Assembly: GCA_012064385.1 (NCBI GenBank)
Contig: QRDG01000521.1
Coordinates: 162,002 to 226,001, forward strand
Length of the DNA stretch: 64,000 nucleotides
Origin: Puccinellia tenuiflora
Lineage: Eukaryota > Streptophyta > Magnoliopsida > Poales > Poaceae
Direction: 5' to 3'
The position numbers and the translations under genes are program-made. Below, in pieces: positions 20,803 through 33,832 of this stretch. The notes beneath the pieces are model-generated. The model did not search any database and was not told where the DNA came from. It saw only the letters and a program-made list of their open reading frames with translations. The stretch's first letter is position 1, and the number at the start of each line of letters is the position of its first letter.

Positions 20803-23800
20803 TTACATTGGAGGCAAAAAATAATTGCTTTTGTGATAAAATTCTCCAGTTTTCTTCAGGACCTCCGAGTTCAAAAATCCCGCCAATTCCTCTTGAATTG
20901 CTTTCAGGCGCTTCGCTGGTATGAGCTGGTCTCGTATTCGCTCCATCTAGATCAATATGAATATGTGAGTTGTTTATAACTGTATATATGAAATCATAAT
21001 AAAATAATTTATGAATGGAACTCAACACAATATGGTAATAAAAAATTGCGAAGAGTGTATACATACATAAGTTGTTCTTTGTTCTCTATTCCGCTCACTG
21101 ACAAAAGAGCGCATGTACTCAAAAACGTAGTATGCACATAAATTTGTCCCCTGTGGCTGCCTCTGACACCACTTTACAGAAAATAGAATTTAATCAAATA
21201 ATAATCAAGCATGATAATGGTATTGAAACTACAATTAAAGAGTTGTGCGGACCTATATATATAGTACTACTTACCTTGGTGGTATAAAAATACAAGTTCG
21301 GTTTCCATTCCCCTGGAACCTTCACGATAAACCGTTTCCAAACCCTGCCCGCCAAAAGAAAATGATTAAAGGAGTTATTAATTACTTGATATCAGAAAAT
21401 GAATGAAAGAGGTCGATATAGAGCGATAATGATTAAAATTACCTCTGGAGCATATCTTGCAAGCTTTGGTACTCTTCCATGTTTTTCCTTAACGAGTCCA
21501 TGACTTGAACGACTCCTTGGTCAACTCTAATGATTAGCAGAATCCAGTGGGAACTGCGCACGTTTATATGTCCATGACTCATCGATTACATTAAACATGG
21601 AGTAAGCAAAATAGAATGTGTAGAAGGTACAGTAACACTCACTGGAAGACGTAAGGAAAAAGCATTTCTTCGCAAGTATTTAGTTTCACTAACCACCGGA
21701 ACAAGTTATTCTCTGTGTCCTCGGGATGGTTATTTACGGTCACTTCATTAATATAATATGGGTCAATGAACCCGATGTCATAGATGCGGCGTTCCCTGCA
21801 TTCGACAATCTTCATTCTACAGTACAAAAGAATGTAGTGAGATAATTACAGGCAACGAACGAGCAGAGCTAGAGACTTAATTAAATTGCAGAAATAAATC
21901 ACTTACAAACAATAGCAACTGACGAGGGATTTGTCGAGGGAGTCTTGATTGAATAACTGAAAAATTTCAGAAAACGGAATATACATCGCGTCATCCGTGA
22001 AGTAATGCTCTTTCTTATATGACACCCAGAAGAACTCATGCCCGGCCGCTACGGCTTTCTCGTACCACAGATGCAATCGACGCAATTGTGTTGTTAGAGA
22101 ATTGACCTCCTCAGGTCTGACCAGGGACTTCCCGTAGACATATGTCCATGCATACTGATACTCCTGGGGGCCGCCTATGGTGCCAGTGTCGTGGTGAACT
22201 TTCTTATCGGATATCACCTTCAGCGGGGAGATCGACTGTTTTGCCTGTTCTCCGAGCTGGGCCACGTTTTTCCCGCATTTTGCCGCCTTGAACCGCTCCT
22301 TCTTTAGGCGATCTGCCGCCTCCTTCTCCTCCTGCATCCGCTGCCTCTTTAGGCGATAGGCAGCCTTCTTCTCCTCCTCCTCTTGACTAATTGTCTTCTC
22401 CAAAACACGATCATAGTCATCTCGCAATTTAGGCGGCTCTGGCTGGGGACCCGTTAGATTTTTTATAAATTTCTCAACTTTTTCTGCTGGTATTATCTCT
22501 TTAGACGGGGGCCGTTTCGGAGCTAATTGTCGGGCCACATCGGCATGCACCGACTCGTCGAGTTCCTCTGGAGTTTTGTCGTACGATCTCTTTGGAAGAG
22601 GCTTTAGCAACTCGCGTTCCGCTCGAGTTAACTTATCTTCACGTGTCGACGTGAAGGATAGTTTCCGCTTTGACGAGAAGGTCTTAACAAGGGGCGGAAT
22701 CGACGGACGGGACGTCGCGGGCGATGGACTCGCGACGGATGGGGCATCGAGGGATGGATCTTGATGTGGGGAGGATGGATCTTGTGGGGGTGGATCTTCA
22801 TGAGGTGGGGGGGGATGGATCTTTAGGTGGGGGGATGGATCTTTAGGTGGGGGGGATGGATCTTGAGGTGGGGGGGATGGATCTTGAGGTGGGTGGGATG
22901 GATCTTGAGGTGGGGGTCTGCTACTCGGAGGAGTCAAGTTTGGAAACACGATGTTTTTCTTGTTCCAGAGAGCGATACCCTTCTCGACTTCTCCCAGTGT
23001 CTTTTCGCCGTCACCTCCAGGAATGTCAAGTTCCAGATTAGCATATAATGGCACAACTTCATCCACCCCGACACGAGCATAGCCAGGTGGAATCCCTCCG
23101 AGATGGTAGCTTGCTCCAGCTGGATTAGGTAAAGCATAGCCGACCGCCACCTTGAAAGACATGTTCTTCATTGACATGTGTAGCTCACAGTCTGTCTTCT
23201 CCGTGATATCATCCACGGGGTAGTGAGCCGCCGGCGGTTGGAATTCAGAATTTTCTACATGCGTGGAACCCACGCTGCTTTTCCGCTGATCAGATGGGGC
23301 GGCTTCGACATGATCTTCTAGCTGCAGCTGAGATGCCTTTTGCTTACTAATTGAGTCTAGTTGCTCCTGCTGCTGCTGCACCTTGCTTTCCAGTGCTGAT
23401 AACCGGTCAGACTCCTGCTTCTTTTTTCTCTGACGGCTTCTATAAGTATGAGCGTCTTCCGGAAAACCTTGCTTCAAGGTGACACCGGCTCCATAGCCTC
23501 GTAATCATCCAACGTGTTCAGGATTCCCGAGTGCTAGTGACAGCTCGTCATTCTCTCTGTCGACCACGTACTCTCCCCTTCGAACTTTATCTATTGCGTC
23601 CACGAGTTGTTTGGTTATATACTCAATTTTTTCCTTCCATTTTCCCTGAGCAACAATCAACCCTGTCTGTGGGTCCAACCCTGCCCCATGCGCGAACAAC
23701 CAAAACTTGGACCTCTCGGGCCAGTCATGTGTTTGTGGAATGATCCCGTTATCAAGCAGTCGTGCTTCAAAGGCTTCCCACTTAGGCACGGCAGCCCTGT

Positions 23801-24667
23801 AGCCACCTGCCCCCAAACGGTGGTGATATTCCTTCTTCGCAGCATTTAACTTATTCTGAACCGATCGGGCCACAACGGCCTCCGATTTTCTTTGCTCCAC
23901 AAATGTGGGCCACTGCTGTTGTAACTTCACTAGTGGTCCAGTGAAAACTGGATCTTTCTTCTCCGCCTTTAGATAAGCTTTCCATAAGTTTTTCTTCCAG
24001 GTCCGGAATTGTTCGGCCATCTTACTAAGAGACCACTCCTTCACTTTTGTCTTCAAGTGCTCGGGTAGATCTGGCGGTAGGCTGACCTTTGTCAAGAGCG
24101 TGTCCCAACACAATTTTTTTAGTCTCTCGTTGACATAAGTAGTTGGGTTGCTTTCATCCTTCGGCTGAATCCATTCTTCAAGGTTGATCGGGACAATGTC
24201 CCTAACAATAACCCCACATTTATTAATGTATTTGCGGCGGCAATCTTTGGGTTCCAAAGGTTCGCCACTAGCACTAACTTGGTCGATCACTATCCTACGA
24301 CCCTCCTTCAACGGCTTCGTCGGGCCTCGTTTCGACAATGCTGTAGATGCGGATGATCCAGAGGGCTAAAAGAAAAGAATGGTTCGTTAATAACAGCAAT
24401 ACAACTCAAATAATACATCTAGTGTGATCGATGTACAGAGGCTTAATATACCTCGCCAGAGTTTGTTAAGGGCACTTCCCCCTCTCCACCATTTTCTTCT
24501 TCCGGAACCCCCTCACCGGAATCGTTCAGAAATTGGGAGCCGTAATCTTCTGCGGTTACGGCATCTTCTTCACCGACAGGCGCGGCCGCACGTCCTGCTA
24601 TAATTTGGAGCATTTGCATTTCGCACTCCTCGTCTCTGTCGACGACGTTCGGAAAATTTGGATCCAT
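20803..24667 (-). pseudogene. CACTA ORF: Transposase_24 plus Ulp1 (C48) protease, seven exons, one TGA
   Basis: Proposed exons on the minus strand: 24667-24452, 24365-21907, 21816-21643, 21553-21443, 21344-21275, 21171-21067 and 20946-20803. Junctions and phases join into 1093 codons ending in TAA. Exon 2 begins with a plant Transposase_24-like domain (WKKNLWKAYL..., then LGAGGYRAAVPKW). Next come a coiled coil, a DUF8039-like stretch, a (PPPQDPS)n linker and a charged coiled coil. Exons 2-7 encode a C48 cysteine protease fold with candidate catalytic His in SHWILL (exon 4), Asp in VMDSLR and Cys in TNLCAYYV (exon 6). The one lesion is TGA at 23505-23507, between two parts that otherwise share a frame. 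Proteins of this type accompany TNP2 in grass CACTAs. The Ulp1 part may act on SUMO-type conjugates, but its role in transposition is unproven. Confidence 0.85.
22745..22915 (-). repeat. (PPPQDPS)n coding minisatellite
   Basis: About eight to ten units of roughly 21-27 bp (GGATGGATCTTGAGGTGGGG on the plus strand) encode a Pro/Asp/Ser linker inside exon 2 of the CACTA protease gene. Length is expected to vary between copies. Confidence 0.85.
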
Positions 24668-24844
24668 CTAGATACATCCGTGAATAAACAATCAACACAT
24701 GTCGAGGGCTTAGATACAACAAATATAGAGAGAATATAACGCTATCCGACATGATTTTTATCCGTGAAAATTGCATCGGTATCAGAAAGGTTTGATCCTC
24801 AGGTATAAATTAGAATCTAAATTTGCGTCCGTCGTCGAAAAAAT

Positions 24845-25320
24845 AACTAAAATAGATGGCATAATTTAAATGGTCAACTAACACTAAATTTTCTTACCTA
24901 AATTTGCTAACACGAACTCTAACCTAAATTTCTAAACCCTAACCTAAATTTGCTAACACTAAACTCTAACCTAAATTTGCTAACACTAACACTAACCTAA
25001 ATCTCTTTTTTTTGCACTAACAAAAAAATTTGCACTAACCTAAATTTCTACTAACAATTTGCACTAACAAATTTATAGCAACTACAACTATAATAGATGG
25101 CATAATTTAAATGGTCAACTAACACTAAATTTGCTTACCTAAATTTGCTAACACGAACTCTAACCTAAATTTCTAAACCCTAACCTAAATTTGCTAACAC
25201 TAAACTCTAACCTAAATTTGCTAACACTAACACTAACCTAAATCTCTTTTTTTTTGCACTAACAAAAATTTTGCACTAACCTAAATTTGCACTAACCTAA
25301 ATTGCTTTCTTTCCTCGGGG
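24845..25320. repeat. Two direct copies of about 240 bp made of CTAACCTAAATTTG units
   Basis: The block starting ATAGATGGCATAATTTAAAT at about 24853 recurs at about 25092 with the same order of CTAACACTAAA/CTAACCTAAATT subunits. It lies upstream of the protease gene start, in the CACTA subterminal area. Confidence 0.85.
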
Positions 25321-25822
25321 CGGAGCAGCACCAGCACGACGGGGACGGGGAGGCCGGAGGCGGCGGAGCAGCCCGAGGCAGGGGAGGGGAGGGGCGCAGC
25401 AGCACGGCGGGGCGCAGCAGCACGGCGGGGACGGGGACGCGGCCGGAGCAGCACCTCGGGGCGACGGCGCGGCGGCACGGGAGCAGCACGGGCGGAGGCG
25501 CGGAGCAGCACCAGCACGACGGGGACGGGGAGGCCGGAGGCGGCGGAGCAGCCCGAGGCAGGGGAGGGGCGCAGCAGCACGGCGGGGACGGGGACGCGGC
25601 CGGAGCAGCACCTCGGGGCGACAGCGCGGCGGCACGGGAGCAACACGGGCGGAGGCGCGGAGCAGCACCAGCACGACGGGGACGGGGAGGCCGGAGGCGG
25701 CGGAGCAGCCCGAGTCAGGAGAGGGGAGGGGCGCAGCAGCACGGCGGGGACGGGGACGCGGCCGGAGCAGCACCTCAGGGCGACGGCGCGGCGGCACAGG
25801 AGCGTGGAGGCGGAGAGGCACA
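25315..25822. repeat. Three GC-rich tandem units (about 160-180 bp)
   Basis: The phrase GGAGCAGCACCAGCACGACG recurs at about 25322, 25502 and 25661, and GGAGCAGCACCTC recurs near 25445, 25603 and 25764. The first unit has an extra GGGGCGCAGCAGCACGGC copy. The block is open in many frames on both strands, which is a composition effect. Confidence 0.85.
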
Positions 25823-25929
25823 AATTTGGGGACTTGGTGAAAATTTCGGGGCGGAAACCACCCAAATCGATACGGAAAGGACCTTTGGTCCCGGTTCCAT
25901 CCACGAACCGGGACTAAAGACCCTTTGGT

Positions 25930-26069
25930 CGCGGTTGGTAACACCAACCGGGACCAAAGGTCTGTCCGGGCCGCGAAATATTGCGCGCGAAGCCCAGCGG
26001 GCCTTTGGTCCCGGTTGGTGTTAAGAACCGAGACCAATGGTCTTTTTTTTTCTTGTTTCTTATTTCTAG
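25930..26069. repeat. Left copy of 140-bp flank duplication
   Basis: CGCGGTTGGTAACACCAACC through TTATTTCTAG, immediately left of the nested retroelement. It is repeated at 39811-39949 on the other side with one substitution (GAGACC against GGGACC) and one T fewer in the T-run. Confidence 0.95.
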
Positions 26070-28697
26070 TGTAACATCCCAAATTTTGGAATGTTTTAAA
26101 AATCACAAAAATTTAAAACTTTTATTAATAATTAAATAAAGTCTCCAAAAATCAAGAAAAGCTTTTATAGAAGATTGTTTTGACATCTTCAAAGTTATAT
26201 TTTAAATTAAATATTCCTTTATCTTCAATTCTCAATTTTAAAGTTTTGGAAATAAAATATTTAAATGGGGTTTTCAAATAGTATTTTCCCCTTTGGTTTA
26301 TTGTTTTAAAATAAATAATATGGGGATATTATAAACCCTATTTCATTTGTGGAAATATTTAAATACTTTTCCAAGCTTTGTTTTATAAAAATATTTTATC
26401 TTAAACTATCTTTAAATATGAAAATGAGTTATCATTTTGAATGATATTACTCATCTTATCCTCTGGTTTTTAATTAAATATTTTGAGATATTTATAAACC
26501 CTAAAATTAGAAAATTCCCAATTAGCCATATAAGGCATATTTGATCAAAAGTGTATTTTGGTAATTTTGTTTTGACCAAAAATAGTTCCAAAATGTCTAA
26601 TTTGAATATTTGGAATTTTACAAAATTTTACAAATTTATTTGACTTGATTTGGAGGCCTAAATAAAAAATTATAAGAGAAAACAAAAAAATGAATAAAAA
26701 TAAATTTGATGACGTCATGATGACGTCATCGTCTTCAAGATCCACCACCACGGCCGTTTCTTCCCGTCGATTCCCTCCTTGATTGCTCACGATTAAGACC
26801 ACCATTCGCCTCCCCGAGCACGCCCCTTGGAAGCCCTCACACCCCTCTCCGTTTCCCCTCTGTTCCCCCTTCCAATCGTGCCGCAGAGCCGACGAATTTG
26901 CTCGCCGGAGCTCCGCCTCGGCCGTCGCCGTCTTCCTCCGATTCCGGCCAACTTCGTGAGCCCCCGCCGCCAAGACTTGGGCCATTCTCTTCCCCTTCTC
27001 CGTGCGCCTCACCCTGACCCTCTCCTTTATTTTTTCTCGCAGCCGGATCGAGTCTAGCATCGACAACAGGAGCTCGCCGGAGACCACGCAACTTCGGCCA
27101 CTCGCCCTCGCCGTTCCAGGACGCCCCCGAGCACTTCGACCTCGCCATCGTCTCCGTCCCGTCGAGGCGCACCGCGTCGCCACCTTCCCACGCTCGGGGG
27201 AGCACCCGGTCGCCGTCGACGTCCATGCCCGAGCCGCCGGCCGCCGTCCTCCGTCGTCCCCGGCAGCCTACCGCCGGCATGGTAAAAACCCTAGATCCTC
27301 AGCCGTCGGATCTGGATCGGGCGATCCAGATCTAATCCCTAAACCGAAGGGGTACGGGCGAATCAGATCCAGCCACATCAGCAGCCCAGTCAGAGCCACG
27401 TCATGCTCAGTCAGCAGCCCAGTCAGCATCCAGTCAGCAGGGATTTTCTGTTAATTCCCGAAATAAAAATTAAATGGCCTTTTTGCAGAATAGTCCCTGC
27501 AACTTCAAACCTTCATAACTTTTTAACCCTTTGGCCAAATTTAGCAAACTTTATCTTTTTGAAAAGCTCTGGACTTGTAGAATCTTTCTGACGTTTTAGT
27601 TTTCTGTTTTGAGTTAGTTTAAATTATTCAAATTTCAAATGTGTTATTTGAGTAATTTTAACATAACCTTATTTCTTTATTTCCAAAAATTGCAAGAAAA
27701 ATAGTTTTAGAAACCTTGATTTATGTGCAATATATTTCCTCTGTTATAAAATATTTTCGAGCATTATTTTGATGATTTAAAAATCAGAGGCTCAATTTGA
27801 GTATTTTTGTTATAGTTCTTTTTCTATAAATCCTTTTAATTTGTTTTCTTTTAGAAAACTTCTTCAAATATTTGTCTCTGTCCAGGGAGACCAAAACCAT
27901 GCCTAGCTACCACCTTTTCAAACATAAACATTGGAAGTGTGCCAAAGGCCATTTAAATGTTAATGTTTTGCAAACCACAGTTTCACAATGTTTTTAAAAC
28001 TCTTTTGACCAGCTCTTTTGTGAGATCACTTTGATCAAGACAAACCCCTACAACCTTTGAAACAACCCTTCAACCTATTCAAAATTGAAATGTTCAAGTG
28101 TGATTTCAGACCAACCCCTGACCCAATTGGCACACCCCAAACCTAATGCATTGATTCTTTTTGCATATGGATCATGTATTGAAACTTGGACCACCAACCC
28201 AGTTATGTTTGTTTCTATCCATGTTTGTTGTTATGTTTGTTTCTCTTGATTGTTGTATTGTTGCTTATTGTCATATGTTTGCATTGTATAGATTGAACGG
28301 AGAGCTACGAGTTACGTTAAAAAGAGTGTGTGAGCAACGACAAGTTCCAAAAGGCAAGTGCATACACCTTTCATGAAAGACCTACTATTTTATTATATAT
28401 GCATTGTAGACTATTTCAGTAGTATACATGATAGGTGTACTACTATATTGCTATGCAGACCTGTTTAGTATATCACCCTTTATTCCTGTTGATTTAGGAA
28501 CCCATTCACTTGGTAGAAGTTAGAACTGCAATGCTGAAATGTTTTATTGTAGTACGAAAGGATAAAAAAAAACTCTACTAAGTTAATGAACTACCTGGGT
28601 GGCAATTGGTATTGCTCTATTGGTGGTCAAAGTTGAGTGGCTGCTCAGGGCCATTTCCATGGTTATACCTGAGTACGTGCACTTGTGAACGGCCACC
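26070..28697 (+). repeat. 5' LTR, first part
   Basis: Collinear with 36267-38893. It includes a GC-rich promoter-like section (about 26740-27300) containing GATGACGTCATGATGACGTC at 26709-26728, with tandem TGACGTCA (CRE/ASF-1-like) sites. The long frames here on both strands follow GC composition. Confidence 0.9.
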
Positions 28698-31600
28698 TGT
28701 AGCGATCCTGCCCTTTTAAAATAGGCCAAGATCCCTGTGTTATTGTGCTAGTCCCTGGATCGAATAGCTAGCACCACAGTTTAAGATGAAATATCATTCA
28801 TTGCATCAAAATTCTATTACAACGTATGATCCAGAAAAATAAACATTACAAATTGCATAGCCGGAGGCTAGCATGTTACAAAGTTCAGCAGCGGAAAACA
28901 TATAATAGCATGGAGCCTCATCATCTTCATGTGCCACAGGCAGACATGTTGGTTGCAGACTCGAAACCCGAAAGCGTTCCTTACTCGTCGTCGGAACAAC
29001 CTGCAACGGTAAAAACGTTGCAGCCAAAAATTGGTCAGAACCATTGGAATGGATCTGGCAAGTGATACTTGTGGACTCATAAAGGCAAACTCCTAATAGC
29101 TATATGCATATTTGGCTGGTGGAGTTCAAGGCTATTTTGCGTAAAGCCAACTTTATCCTAACTCTTTGTAAAACTTCTTTTCAAATAAATGAGACTTTCA
29201 TGGCATGAAAACCACCATCTCAACTACTCTTGTTCACTCTTCAAATTTTTACTTGAGAAATTGGAATGTTGAGATCCTCCGTTGACATCCTTGTTCAGCT
29301 GCTCAGAATTGTCCGTAACCGGGGACACGGCTATGATCATAGATTTACACTCTCGAGAGGTTGTGCACGTTCACCACTTGACTCATTCAACCCATTCTGT
29401 CCTTGACCCTCACGTAGTGAAAAGGAAAGGAGAAGATTAAGACGAGACCTTTGGGAAATGTTCCCCGGTTCCTCTGGGCAGACCCATACAAGACAACATC
29501 CGCTGAGAACTGCCGGAATCGGGGCCTATAACTTACTTAGTCAAGGCAGAGCCATAATACCAAGTGGCTGCACTTGAAGCAATCTTCACACGGAGTAACT
29601 TCAAATCTCTTTGTTCCTGGGTGGCCGTCCACAAGTGAGCATCTCGGGTGAAAACAACCATAGAAATGGCCCCGAGTAGCCACTCAACTATAAACCTCCG
29701 TCAACATACCACACCCACCCAGGTGATTTGTTAACTTAGTAGAATTTTCATTACCAACTTTTACAAAACACTCTCTCAGCGTAGCAATGCTAATATCTAC
29801 TAAGTTATTATATAGGTACTAGACACTCAGGATTATTTGGAGTAATACTAAACAGGTCTAGCATAGCATAGTAATAAAACCTGACATGCAATTCTACTTA
29901 GAAAAGTAAACTACAATGCATATCAAAATACTTAGGACATTTATGCAGTGAGCATCACTTGCCTTTGAAAACTTGTCGTTGCTCACACACTCTCTTCAAC
30001 GTATCCTGGAGCACTCCGTTCACTCTAAACAATATAAACAAACGACAATAAATAACAACCCAACAAATAATAAAACAATCACAACATCAAACATGGACAA
30101 CAATAAAATAACAAGGTTGATGGTCCAAGTTCATCACATAATTCAATATACAAAAAGAATTATTGTAATGAGGTAGGTCAAAGTCCAAGGTTTGCAATTT
30201 GAAATTTGGTCAAATTGCAAACTAGGTCAAAGTTTGCAAAACAAGGCACTAATAAACTTTAAACCAATTTCCACATTTTCATGATGAAATGGTTCAACTA
30301 AAATGGGTTTTGGTTATACTAGACAGAGGGCTAAATTTTAAAACAATTTCCCAAAATAAAACAATTAAAAAAGCATTTTAAAACTCCCCAAAAGGAATAA
30401 ACCAAATTTTAAATAAAACAGTGACTTAAAACATTTTATAAAATTTTGGGAAAGGCCTTACTGGACAGAGGACAACTATACAAAGCTAACCCAATTAGAT
30501 TTATTCCAAAATCTATTTTTAAACTAAAGTTATGCCAAAATTACTCAAATTACACATTTGAAATTTGAATAATTTAAACTAAGGAAAAACAGAAAACTAA
30601 CAGAACCAAAATAATCTACAGATCCAGAGGTTTTCAAAAATATAAAGTTTGTAAAATTTGGCCAAACTGATAAAAAGTTATGATGGTTTGAAGATCTAGG
30701 GGTTTTTCTGCAAAACTGCCTTGTATTTCTAATTCGGGCAAATCACAGAAATTCCCTGTCTGACTCGGATATGACTGGGCTGCTGACTAGGCATGACGTG
30801 GCGCTGACTGGGCTCTGACTAGATCTGATCTGGATCGTCAGATCTGACGATCCAGATCTGGCGGTTCAAATTGAACCGTACCGGTTCACTTAACTGGATC
30901 TAATCGTGGATGTTAACTCTAGATCTAACGGTCCTGGGTGCGTTGAGTTATACCTGCCGACAGTTAGTCACCGGAGAAGTGCCAGACTGAGGCCGGCGGC
31001 GTGGACATCGACATTCCCGTTGCTCCGGCAGTCCTTGTGCTCGGAGGAGACGTCTACGGCGTGAAGCGCGATGCGGCAGAGACGACGGACATGGTGGCGA
31101 CGTCGATGTCATCCTGGAGCGGCGACGAGGCGTGGCCGGAGCGCTGCGGGCGCCGGCGACCTTCGGACGAGGACGTGCACGATGAACGGCTGCGGGAAAA
31201 AATCTAAACAAAATCAGGGAGGTGTGCGTGGACACGAACGTCACGAAGGACATCCCTTTAGTGCCTGGGGAGAGCTCACCTCGTCGGCATCCTGGCCCCG
31301 GCGGCGGTGATGTTCGGGTCGAGGACGGACGCGATGTTTCGTTGCAAGGAAAAAAAACGCAGGAGGGGTGAGGGAGGTGCGCAAGGGCACGAGCAAGAGC
31401 TTGGACGTGGTCTAGGGCTCGGGGACCTACTGTGCTCGCCGGAAAATGAAGAATACGGCGGCGGCAACGACGGGCTCCGGCGAAGAAATTCGTCGGCCTG
31501 GGGGCGATTTGGAAGGGGCTTTTGGGGGGGAAAGATAGAGGAGCTCGAGGGCTTTTTATAGCAAGAAACGGTGCGCAAATTGGGGCAGTAAATCGCTCGG

Positions 31601-32270
31601 AATCAAATCGGGAAGAAAACGGCCGGTTGACTGTCCCGTGCGTGATTCACGTACGCGAGCTTGAAGACGAGGATGACGTCATCGCTGACATCATCAGTCT
31701 TTTTCTATTTTCTGTTTTTCTTTGTAACTTTTGATTTAGGCCTTCAAATTAAGTCAAATAAATTTGTAAAAAATTGTAAAATTCCCATTAGTCAACTTAG
31801 ACATTTAGGAACCCTTTCCAAAATATTTTACTATGAAATAAATTCAAATATTGCATATTTGCATAATTGACACCTTTATGTCAATTTAATAAATAGGCTT
31901 TTATAATTCCCAAATAAAATCCAGAAAATAAATATGAGCAATATCATTCAAAATAATAGATGGAATACTCATTTTGAAAATATAATACATTAGAATAAAA
32001 CATTTTATAATGGAGTTTGGTAGAAATCAATTAAATACAAATACCCATTTAAACATGGGCTTTATAAATATCCAAATAAATATTTTATTTCCAAATCTTT
32101 AAATCTTGGAATTTGAAGATAAAGGAAAATTTAAAATAAAACTTTGAAGAAATAAAAATAATCTTCTATAAAAGGTTTTCTTGATTTTTGGGGCTTTTAT
32201 TTTATCTAATAATAAAAGTTTTAAATTTTTGTGATTTTTATAACATTCCAAAGTTTTGGGATTTTACACC
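28698..32270 (-). mobile_element. Solo LTR (3573 bp), antisense, inside the 5' LTR
   Basis: Read on the minus strand it starts TGTAAAATCCCAAAACTTTGG and ends ATCGCTACA. CCACC flanks both ends (28693-28697 and 32271-32275), a perfect 5-bp target duplication, and the uninterrupted site GGCCACCCAGG is seen in the 3' LTR at 38886-38896. It belongs to a family related to its host LTR, so the two form a large imperfect inverted repeat. No internal domain remains. Confidence 0.93.
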
Positions 32271-33197
32271 ACCCAGGAACAAAGAGATTTAAGTCACTCC
32301 AAGTTTAGATTGCTTCCAGTGCAGCCACTTGGTATTATGGCTCTGCCTTGACTAAGTAAGTTCTAGGAACCTGATTCCGGCAGATTTCAGCTGATGAACC
32401 CCTGGTATGGGTCTGCCCAGAGGAACAGGGGACTGTTTCCCAAAGGTCTCGTCTTCATCTTCACCTTTCCTTTTCACTTCAAGAAGGTCAAGGACAGAAT
32501 GGGTTGATGAAGTCTCGTGGTGAAAGTGTCACAACCTCTCGAGAGTGTAAAACTATGATCATAGCCGTGTCCCCGGTTACGGACAATTCTGAGCAGCTAG
32601 ACAAGGATGTCGATGGAAAATCTCCTCATTCCAATTTCATAAATAAAATTTGATGGGTGAACAAGAGTAGAAGAGACACTGGTTTTCATGCCGGTTCGTC
32701 TCATAGAAAGTTGGGAAATGAAAAAGCTTTATGAAAAGTAGGACAAAATTGGCTTTACGCAATAGCCTTCAACTCCACCAGCCAGTTATGCATATAGATT
32801 TAGACTTGCCATTTTATATTCCACCAAAGTATCACTTGCCGGCCTGTCACAAGGTATTGACCCAAATTCCCTGGGCTGCAACGTTAATGTTGCAGGTTTT
32901 TACGATGACGCGTGAGGACGTCTACCTTTCGAGCTTGCAACCAACATGTATGCCAGTGGCACATGAAGATGATGAAGCTCTCTGTGCTACTTATGTTTCC
33001 GCTGCCAAACTTTGCATTGAAGCTAGCCTTTGGCTATGCAATTTGTAAAGAATATTTTATTTATGGATCTCGCGATGTAATAATTATTTGACATTGATGC
33101 ATGGTATTACATCTATTTGTGAATTGCTATCCATACTCGATCCAGGGAATAGCATATTTCACGATGTGTTCTTGCTTTTCTAAGCGAGGGCGCTACA
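32271..33197 (+). repeat. 5' LTR, second part
   Basis: It resumes directly after the solo LTR and ends GGGCGCTACA. It is collinear with 38889-39813, where the final TACA is missing. Confidence 0.9.
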
Positions 33198-33199
33198 GA

Positions 33200-33211
33200 T
33201 GGTATCAGAGC
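33200..33211 (+). promoter_or_regulatory. Primer binding site for initiator tRNA-Met
   Basis: TGGTATCAGAGC, two bases after the 5' LTR end. Confidence 0.9.
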
Positions 33212-33832
33212 GTAATGTTGCCTGTAGGCTCGAAAACCTTAGGTTTGGATTAGAAATAAGAATGACCATAGGAACAAAAGTTATTTTCTCTTTGTCTAAA
33301 TCTTTCCTAATATCCTTCTTGTAACTTGCTCACCTAATTGCTTTCTAACTTATCTTATCTTATTTATAGATGACCATAACTTAGAAATGTTTCCGAAGAC
33401 ATTGAAGATCAACGTGACAATTATGAGAAGCCATCAAGTGCCTTGATAGAAGACTTCAAATTAGAATTCATAACACCAGAAGTACCTCGGCGAACTCGAA
33501 GAAATAGAAGAGAATGTTGAAGCACTGAAGGAGGAGATAGACTAGACCACCATTTTACCCGAATAACGTTATCGTAATATTGTATTGACTTACCAAATTG
33601 TGGTATGGCAGTACAATCGTGTTTATTTTGAAAAATCCTTGTTGTGTTTGTTTGTTATCCAAACTATAATTTCGAAAATTAAATAGGAATAGTTGTTTTA
33701 TCTCTATTGTTTGTCGCTTGTTGCTTGCTAGATGTTTTGTTTGTAAGATGAATTGCCTTGATCTGCTGTGTTTGGGTAGAACTTCTTTTAGATTTTCTTC
33801 TATCTCTACTCATCCCTGCTAAACCAAACCAG

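Noticed and set aside
24930..25170. AAACCCTAA motifs suggesting telomeric repeat
   Set aside because: Only isolated matches within a CTAACCTAAATTT array, with no run of TTTAGGG units.
25281..26106. Frames of 207-269 aa in the GC-rich CACTA block
   Set aside because: They arise from a tandem repeat without stops, read through TIR palindromes, and are open on both strands.
26545..27454. Frames of 147-212 aa in the LTR (repeated at 36742-37651)
   Set aside because: They lie in the GC-rich promoter part of both LTRs and are LTR sequence, not genes.
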